DNA of 64,000 nt from Holacanthus passer (lineage: Eukaryota > Chordata > Actinopteri > Pomacanthidae). The notes under the pieces are model-generated. The model had not been told where the DNA came from. It saw only the letters and a list, made by a program, of their open reading frames with translations, and ran no database searches. Where the stretch lies: NCBI GenBank assembly GCA_025331565.1, contig JAFREQ010000047.1:1478001-1542000 (forward strand). The letters run 5' to 3'. This document shows, one piece after another, positions 55,870-64,000 of the stretch. A program made the translations under genes and the position numbers. Every line of letters starts with the position of its first letter. The stretch's first letter is position 1.

Positions 55870-56385
55870 TTGAGGGGCTGGAACCTTTTTTAGACTAGTG
55901 TTTTGCTTTTTCTTTGTGACTTTTTGTTCAGGCACTGCCTCAGTGGTTGGGGGTGTGGCTTCAGGTGTTGGGGTCCTTTGCAGCCACAGCTGTCCCCAAT
56001 CTCACCTCATCCCCAACAGCTTTAAAACCTCTTCTCATTCACTTGCAAGCTGCCAGATCGTTCCAGTCGCTTCCTTGCTCCTGTCTTCCAGTGTTTCCAG
56101 TGTCTCCAGTGTTTCGTTGGCCTTTTCTCTCCTGCCCCCATCCCAACCTGCTTCACCAGTTTGCCACCAACCTTCGAGCCCCAGCGCCTCCACCACCTAC
56201 CACCCAGCCACTCACCAGGAAAGCAGTAAGCCTGACATTACTTTCAACCTCACGGAGAACGGCAACTCACTGAACTGCGCACCCCCTCACTATGGACTCT
56301 ACGCTTTTGTTTTCTTCTGAGTTTTCTGTTTAATAAATCCCTTCAATCCTTCAACCTTCTTCTGTGTCTCGCACATGGGTCCAGT
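55870..56385 (+). mobile_element. LTR-like fragment
   Basis: A C/T-rich sequence of low complexity leads to tttaataaatcccttcaatc and then gtgtctcgcacatgggtcca, the same layout of poly(A) signal and U5 end as the solo LTR at 23816. A 140-codon open frame on it is a by-product of its composition. The borders are uncertain. Confidence 0.45.
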
Positions 56386-56479
56386 TAAAACAAACCCCTA
56401 ACTCTGTCTAAGATCAACCTCTAAAAGTAATTGTAATAGTAAACACAAGGAACACATTTAGCTTTGTTTATAAAAAAAA

Positions 56480-56870
56480 CAGTGAAAGATATGTTAATTG
56501 GATTTTCCATTTACTCGTTAGTTGGTGGAACGGAAGCTACCTCGGAGGTGATGTCAGGACTTTGGCTCTCTATGGTGAATGTGTTGCTTATTTACACATC
56601 CAACACACTAAAAAACAAATCTACGACCAAAAAAACCCCGAATCTAATATTGTCTCCTTTCAGCTCTGCTTTGGTCTCCACCAACTGCTGTGAATAATAT
56701 CAGGCTCTTGCTGTTGAATGTGCCACCATGTTTACCAGCTAGTCTCTTTAAAATATAATTAAATAATTATAAATCTCTGTGGGTTCATCACTACAAATGA
56801 TCCCGTCCACATTACGGATAGTCATGTGATGGATCGCTAATATGAAAATACTGATTAGTGCAGCTTTAAG
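56480..56870 (-). mobile_element. MITE copy with TTAGTGCAGCTTTAA end
   Basis: It contains the CTCTGCTTTGGTCTCCACCA core (56661) and the inverted end at 56852-56869 that matches 43905-43920. Confidence 0.6.
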
Positions 56871-59800
56871 AATTATTAAAGCACACACACACCTCAACAA
56901 TGTATTTCTGCCATACCTCCACATGTTCCCTGTATCTGTCAGATAAAATACTCAGAACTGTTTAATGAAACTCAGCGAGCAGATCAAAGCCCACATGCTC
57001 TCGTCTCACAATTGTTTTCATCACATTACCTGGAGACTCTTTTTTTAAATTTCTCTGTCTTTGAAAAAAAAAAAAAAAAAAAGGCTTATTATTCACAAAA
57101 AATATCTTTTCACATTTACCGCAGAAGGATGCTCTTTGGTCTTTTTGTTTCCAGAGCTGATGAGGCTTTTAGGGGAGCGCTGTACATCAACCGAGACCTT
57201 TATTTGGCATTAGAGAGAGGGATAAGAGCTGCTCCCTACCTGGGATCATATTCTAGCAGAAGATTCATTTACAAATGTATTGAGTGCATGTTTGTGGAAA
57301 GTCAGACTGAAGGGAGGCAGAGGAGGATGAGGAGAGAGTGATTGAGTTAGAGGAGAGGGGCTGTGAGAGATTTAAATCAATCAGCACGGGATCTGTGGGG
57401 AAATCAGATGGAGACAGCTGATTGATGGATTCGGACCAAGACATGTTCTGTCAACTATCCCGGCCTGCTTCTAAATCTGTGACTTAATGCAGCCAAGTAG
57501 GATGACATCCAAGTAAAATGATATTCATTATCAGTTTAGGCTCAGCCCTTGTTTTCAGGAGTCACCGACTTCAGATTGCGTGCGCGTTTAAACAAATCCT
57601 CTGGCGCTCACACAGCAGGAGGGATTTGGTTAAACATTGAGGCTGTGACTCAGTTTGAACCCGGGGAAGTTTCACGCCATTGATCTTCAGCTCACAAAGA
57701 AGCTTTTGACAACAAAAAGAGTTTAATTGGCCTATTGGTTTCTGAGCTTAAGAGACCTACTGTCTGGGATTGGAAAGGAAACTCTTTTCACCGTGCAATA
57801 CCGCAAGACGTCCTCCATGTACATGTTTTTCTTTGAAATAAAACTTTGACACACAAATTGAGTTCTCGCAACATCCACATTGAGCAGCGTTCGTGCCAAA
57901 GACGGCAAACTGAAGTAGCTTTTTTCCATAATTGTAGGGAATGTACTCGAGTCCTGTCAGTGAGAAATGTAATCACTGTAATCACTGATAAACTATTGTG
58001 TGTAAAAAAATTTTTTTTTCTTTTGATGTCTCTTATTGTCGAGTGAAAAAAAACTCACACCTCATCTTCTGGAGTGTTACCACTTCTAAAGAAACGATGT
58101 AATTAATGCAATCAATGATGGCTACTATTGTTAACATTTATCATTGTTTACCATGACAAACATATTGCTTCCACAGCTGTGTTAGGTTTCACTAAATTAA
58201 TCGTTAAAGCCTTCCAAACTGGTAGTAATTCTGTGGAAGTCTGTCACTAACCCACTGTAGCAATACAACACCTTGATGGCCGGACTGATAAATCAGCTGT
58301 TAATATGCAGACTGGATTAAAACAGATGCCATGTGAGGCCAGAGGCAGCTGGTATTTTCATTATGCCTCCTGGAGTAAGATCACTGTTGCAGAATGAGTT
58401 CAGGCCTTTGGGATGAGAATGCAATGACACTTACAGGGAGTCTGCAGGAATAAAGATTATAAAGATTGTTGCAAACCAAAAGATCCTGTATGAAAAAGAA
58501 AACAGAAAATGTGCTGATTTTTCATGAATATACTTGAACTAATTTGGCATTCTATAGAATAACAAAAGTCAATCACTCCTGGCTTGAAAAAAAGCAAAAA
58601 ACAAGATAATGGAAACCAAATGCTTACAAGGAAAAAGCCATTATGGCTACAGCAAAAACCAGTCCTTTAGAGCAATGATGACTCCATCAACACTGATGAT
58701 AGGCTCCTCATATACATTTGCCCATCAAGCAGAAAATAAGTGAGCCTGAGCTCAGCTAACACCTGCTTTCCCTCTGACAACACAAGCACCTGCGTTGGGT
58801 ATTTTCATCTTTGCCAACAATTTTTAGCTAATTACATTCATATGACTCCATATTGCAATATGCTAACTGAATAAACACATTGAAAATTGATCGAATCACC
58901 ACCTCACCACCTGTTCTCACAAACAAAGTTTTCTTTCCTCATATTTTATGAAAACTAAAGCTGTCTCAGTCTTACAGAATTATAACAGTGGGGGTTTCCA
59001 CTGGTGGGACGGATTGATTGTTGTTTTATTCATTTAACAGCAGTGTTTCAGTCATTCTCAGTCTCTACCTCTGCTGCAGCTTAACAAAGACTGGAGCACT
59101 TTTGCCCTTCAACGTTCAACTGAACATACAACTTTCATGGACGCTGGTATTTTTTTTCAAATCTGTAAAGTTGCATGACATAAAAGCAAAACAATGAGCT
59201 GAAAGACACTGAGATACTCCATAGACGTCAGAGTTGAGTTCTTTGTGGGTTTGTTGCTGTGAGAAAACTTTTCACAGAAAAGTTTTCATATAATCCAGTG
59301 TTAGTAAAAAATGTGAATCATACCTGCTTTAAAAGACAAAGCTGACAATATTCTATATTTTTGTTAATGTCAAGAAATTCAATGAAAACACTGAAACAAA
59401 CAATGCATTAGTTCATCTACCAATACTTTCCAAACTCTCGACCGTGAGAGTTGGCATTCAGTCCCAAGCCCATTGGTTTCTGCTGAGGACTTTAATCTTT
59501 AAAAATGGATTGCAATTTTAAAAAAAAAATCATTATCAACAGCTGGGCACCATAGTTTTTAGTCAATGTTTCTCAAACAGGAGGAAATAGTGCATTTGTT
59601 GAGGACTGTTCTCAGCTGTGGATTTGATGCTCCTCTGAGTATCAACAAAGGACAGGGGGCTGGGGCTCATTGATGTCCTCTTAACAGTTGTGGGACAGCA
59701 ATGAAGGTCTATAAAAAGGGTATTTAAAGGGGTAGTTTCTTGTCTGTGTCTTCCAAAATGCATGACCATTACAGAAATTATTCATATGATTGTTTTCTGA

Positions 59801-62739
59801 TCTATACTTAATGGTTAGGTTTTTTATTGAAGTTAGGGGTAAAATCATGGTCATGATTCAAACAAACCAACATTGACTTAAAAGAGTGTCAACAAGGCCA
59901 GACTAAAGAATAACAGCTGAACAACATCAAGCCACCTCTGCCTTCGCTTCAGGAAGACAAGAGTCATACATTGCTACACACTGTAAACATAGGTCATTTT
60001 AGGCATTTGAAACAACAACTGATTTGTCTAGTGAGGACACTCCTCAACTATATTTTGAGAAAGAGGAAATGTAAATCCAGTCCCGGTAAATTCCTCGCCT
60101 GTATGACTGTAACCCTTTCTGTTGCAGCCCTTCCTGTGCAAAGTTTGAGGAGCAGCACGTACTATAGCTGTCATTGTCTTAGAGGCAGTTTGCTCCTTGT
60201 CAACACGTCAGCAGCAGCGAGCGGAGGTGAGACTGACAACCTGCTGGCAAATAGAAGATGCATGGCGGACGTTTCCAATTTGTCTCTTGTCCTCTGTGTC
60301 TCTACCGTGAGTGTGTGCTCCGGTGCACAATGTGTCAATTCTTAAAGCAATCGCTGACTAAAACAACATGATGACAAGAAAACAAGAAAAACTTTGATGG
60401 TTTTATGAAGGACTGAGTGCTGCATTAATGTGAGTCCTGTGCCCGGATTTATTCCACGTAGGCATCATCCATGTCTGATTTACACCTGGCATTAACATGC
60501 GTCGCCAGTATCAGCCATGAAATCAGATTGCTCTTCCTCAATGAAATGCAAATAACTACTCCCGGCGTGACACACTCTTCTCATGTTTGATGCAAAATTT
60601 GTACTTTCATCAGTCTTTTGGAAAGATCTTGTAATCAGTGTCGGGCTGGAACATTGCATGCAGCTTTCCTTAAACTCGTTTCGCTGATTAATACATTGCA
60701 GGTAATAAGCTGGTCACTCACGGCCGGTTTTTTGGTTCTTTATGCAAAAGAAAACGTCCTTAAACTGGGTGTAGCACTCAATTTGAGATGTCCTTTCTGA
60801 GTAATAACAGAGCTTGAGATTGAGGGTTGAAAAACATCATAAATATAAAAATTTTGTCAACCAGAAAAAAAACTGTCTGACAACAAGGACACTGTTCCAA
60901 GCTGCAGAAGGAGACGATGAGACAAACATAATGTTGATAAAAGATGTTACGCTAGCAACCATAGCTTTGTAGTTTTGAACCAGGAGACAACCCCCCGCAA
61001 TCATCAAACACCACCCACCAGTACATTGTCCTTGTGGTCACCCTAAATATGTGCTATACTGTAGTGGTTAATGAACTCTTCCTGTCTCTCTCCTCCACTG
61101 CTACCTCAACATACTGGCAGATAAAGCTGCACAATTGAAACAATAGCACACTGGTAACAACCAAATAGTCACTTATTCAATTAATCTGTGGAGCCGTTCC
61201 ATCTTATTCCATTGAATACTAACTAGCGAGTTCATGCAGATTTCAAGTATCCAAATATGGATGATGACTTTTGCATAAGGAGTTCACACAATTAAAATGT
61301 CATCTTTTTTTTTTCTATTAATGTTCAGAGAAGAGTCAAAAGCCTGTGTATGCTTGTTTGTTTGGCATTTGAATCATTAAAACAGTTAGAACACCCTGTA
61401 GGTGGAGGAAGGGCTGGAGTCGGCTACATGTAGGCCTACGTTCCCCCACAGATAGTAATCACTGTAATCCATACAGTATATATCCTAATAGTTACCACAT
61501 ACTAGAAAATAAACATGGGACAACTTTATTGCCTGTTGTTAGAAATGAACTGCACTAGGCTAATACATAAGCAGTTATACATTCTATCACAGTAGAGCTC
61601 CAGATGCCTTTTGGGACATCTGTATCATGGGAACCCTGCAAAATGAAATGACTACAAATGAAATGCCAAATAGCTTATGCTGTGCTATTTGGCATTGACT
61701 CAGTAGCCGTTGATCTCACCTCATGATAACATTATGATTTTGTTATCTTATGATATTAATGATTTACAACTTAATCAATGCGCCCTCCCTCAGAGTCCCT
61801 GTTTCCCTGCATGTTAACTTACTCCCTGCTTCAGCTCCCCTCTCCTCCCGCTCACTCCTCTTCCTGCTACTGCTGCAAACACATCACTGATTTTTGCACA
61901 TTTGGCTGCATCTGCGTCAAGATTCTACTTTTTTTTTTTTTTTAACCTGCAACTTCTTTACAACTGACAGATCCAGCCACAGCTAGCGTGGCTGCAGACT
62001 CTTATTTCATTCTGTGTGGAACCATTGTAAACAAATGCTTTTTATTTTGAAACAGAGATGGGCATCATATTTTCCGGAGTCAGCTTTTGCATAAGAAATA
62101 TATTTTTATGCTCACACACAAGTCTTGTCTATTCCTTCAGCCTACTCCACCCTACACTTTGCAAAATGCAACGTGTACTATCATGCAGTGGATGATAGAT
62201 GTGGATCTTTCATTAGATAAGACATAATCTATAAAGATCAAGAATGTGTGGCGCCTGCGTAACTGGCTCTCGGACATTATCGTGGGATCCACTCTTCCTC
62301 AATGTCACTGTCCTCAAGCTCATCACCATCAGCAGGAAAGACCCTATAAGATCAGTTTCCTTTTACCCTTTTAGACCAACTGTTGCTGTGTCTGTTGTTG
62401 CCTATGAGTAGCAGCAGGAAGCAGATACATTGAACAGAGTCATAGGCAACAAATGGAATCTCACATATTTTCCAACAATTTATCTTGATATTATCTCTTA
62501 TGTGGCTTTGCTTGCTAGCCCAGAATGCAACATTATTCCCACACCAGCTCCTTGTTTGGATCATCAGAAACAAATACTGTAAAAATGTTTCATGTGAAAT
62601 GTGAAGGTGTGAGGGTTAAACAGACTCCCTGCTTCCTCGAGGCAATGATATGCAGTCGAGGGTTACACGAGGACAGCGAATCTCACCATATCTTGAAGGA
62701 AATCTAACAAGAAAAGACACAGACACATGCACACATCAC
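56871..62739. other. Intergenic, no gene seen
   Basis: An A-run lies at 57064-57082 and a T-run at about 61929-61943. The segments 57125-57310 and 60420-60700 are free of simple repeats; the latter has a POU octamer ATGCAAAT at 60546-60553. No coding frame is convincing. Confidence 0.55.
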
Positions 62740-62765
62740 CACACACACACACACACACACACACA
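62740..62765. repeat. (CA)n microsatellite
   Basis: About 13 CA units. Confidence 0.95.
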
Positions 62766-64000
62766 TCTTGTGGCAGCGTTCACAGCGAGGCCACTGGCTA
62801 CTGTCATACATGGTTCATTATCTTGAAGGATCATTATTCCTCTTCTTGTGGTTGCTGTACTGACTGCCACCCTCAGCAGTTAACACAAGTGTTTATGTGC
62901 CCGTTTCTGAGGAGCCAGTTTGTAATATTAACATGATTCATTACACATTTCTGTGTTCGGCAGACAAAAACAAGTCGCTCTTGAACGCCTCTTTTGTTTT
63001 TCAGACTCTTAAGGTGCTGTTTGCTCCCGCAGCACCGATTGCAAACGCCTGCTCGGTGGGCTTACTGAGCGTACACAAAGGACATCACCACCTCAAAAGA
63101 CTGGCCCTGATCATTGAAGACACACAATGCGCTTTTACCGCATCAGCACTCTGTGATGCTATAAAAATCATTTTGAATAGAGGGAAGCACCGAGGTAGTC
63201 ATTCATAATGGATAATGAACTCTCCCATTTGTCTCTCTTTCACTGTCCCTCTCCCATCTTCCGTCTTTCTTTCTCTCTCCCTCTTTTTCCGTGATGGATA
63301 AAACACTGTTGGGATGAATATTTGTGGTGTTATTCTTGTTTTATTGAGCAGAAACGGTGGAGATGGGCGCGGATTGTGCTGCCTCAGCCCTAAGCAACGT
63401 GCTGTGTAAATCAGAGCTTACAGCAGGAGGAGCTCATTAATGTGGATGAAGCGGGACAGATACACCACATGTTGTGAACGGAGGCTGTAACTAGGCATGA
63501 AATTTGCAATTTGGTGAGCTGATATGAGCTAAAACACTTTTAAAATGGCATTTTTGCAGTCTTAGATTACTTTCTCAAAGTGGACAAAGAATCCTCACCA
63601 AGTTCAACCATGATCAGGACACTGATGCACTAGTGTTTATGTATGATTTACCAGCATTTTGTCTGTATGTGCACACTGCGATAACTCATTGTCTGCTGTT
63701 TTTGCACGTTATTTCTTATGTATTATTACACTTATACTGTTGCTACTCAAAACATAAAAAGGTAAGCTGATAAACTAATGATGAAACTAATAGATAGTAT
63801 GCACATACTTGAGACAGAAAGAAAGATGCTCAAATGATCATGGTCTTATTTGTGTTTTTAGTCAATGTAAAGCCGCATTAATTTTTTTTGGCAGTGGAAA
63901 CAAGCTGTAAACACACTGACATACAGTGTTATCACCTCATAAAGTTGTAGTGGTGAACAGTAACAATTACGCCGCGAACACTTGCCAGACATTCAGCGAC
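62766..64000. other. Intergenic to the right edge, no gene seen
   Basis: The stretch 63000-63200 is open on the plus strand and preceded by a ttttcag, but matches no protein I know. Confidence 0.55.

Noticed and set aside
55898..56320. 140-codon frame rich in Ser and Pro
   Set aside because: It lies in a C/T-rich LTR-like fragment, and an overlapping frame is equally open, which indicates composition rather than coding.
59971..60345. 124-codon frame on the plus strand
   Set aside because: No homology, no splice support, no signal peptide pattern that is convincing.
62897..63208. Open segment after a ttttcag near 63000
   Set aside because: Exon-like at first sight, but no donor of quality and no family match; left as unassigned sequence.

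Overview
This is nuclear DNA from a ray-finned fish, most likely a percomorph teleost. The evidence is the mix of spliced vertebrate exons with GT-AG introns, very frequent (CA)n/(GT)n microsatellites, short remnants of Tc1-like DNA transposons, fish-type LINE fragments, Ty3/gypsy-like solo LTRs and a decayed copy of the PIM-like kinases that are amplified in fish. Nothing looks prokaryotic, and I saw no CRISPR array, operon or replication origin.

Region 1 (1-20,300) is the 3' half of one plus-strand gene. Nine coding exons (3112-14551) join in a consistent phase into about 439 residues, ending in a TGA. They match the conserved C-terminal cytoplasmic region of the KIAA1549/KIAA1549L (UPF0606) family. 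The 5' part of the gene lies left of the window. After the stop codon a probable intron (14595-16811), rich in transposon remnants, leads to a long repeat-poor 3' UTR. The UTR ends at an AATAAA at 20284 followed by a U/GU-rich element. A tRNA-Pro-like retroinsert sits in the first visible intron.

Region 2 (20,300-64,000) has no intact protein-coding gene that I can recognise. It holds remnants of several transposon families: an internally deleted Tc1-like element split by a 902-bp solo LTR, a Tc1-like transposase remnant, a LINE of the L2 type and one of the Rex1 type (both broken), and multicopy non-autonomous repeats. It also holds a PIM-like kinase pseudogene, a tRNA-Lys gene (minus strand), a tRNA-Ala gene (plus strand) and many simple repeats. 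Between these lie repeat-poor stretches that could be conserved non-coding elements, which one sequence alone cannot show.

The most interesting points are structural. The tRNA-Pro copy carries a LINE-like tail and an 11-bp target duplication. The solo LTR has a 5-bp duplication whose empty site is preserved in a second transposon copy in the same window. The kinase pseudogene has lost its DFG segment. In the main gene there is a tandem NAGNAG acceptor beside a histidine run and a GT repeat in place of a polypyrimidine tract. Names of transposon families and of the host gene family are recalled by eye, not by database search.
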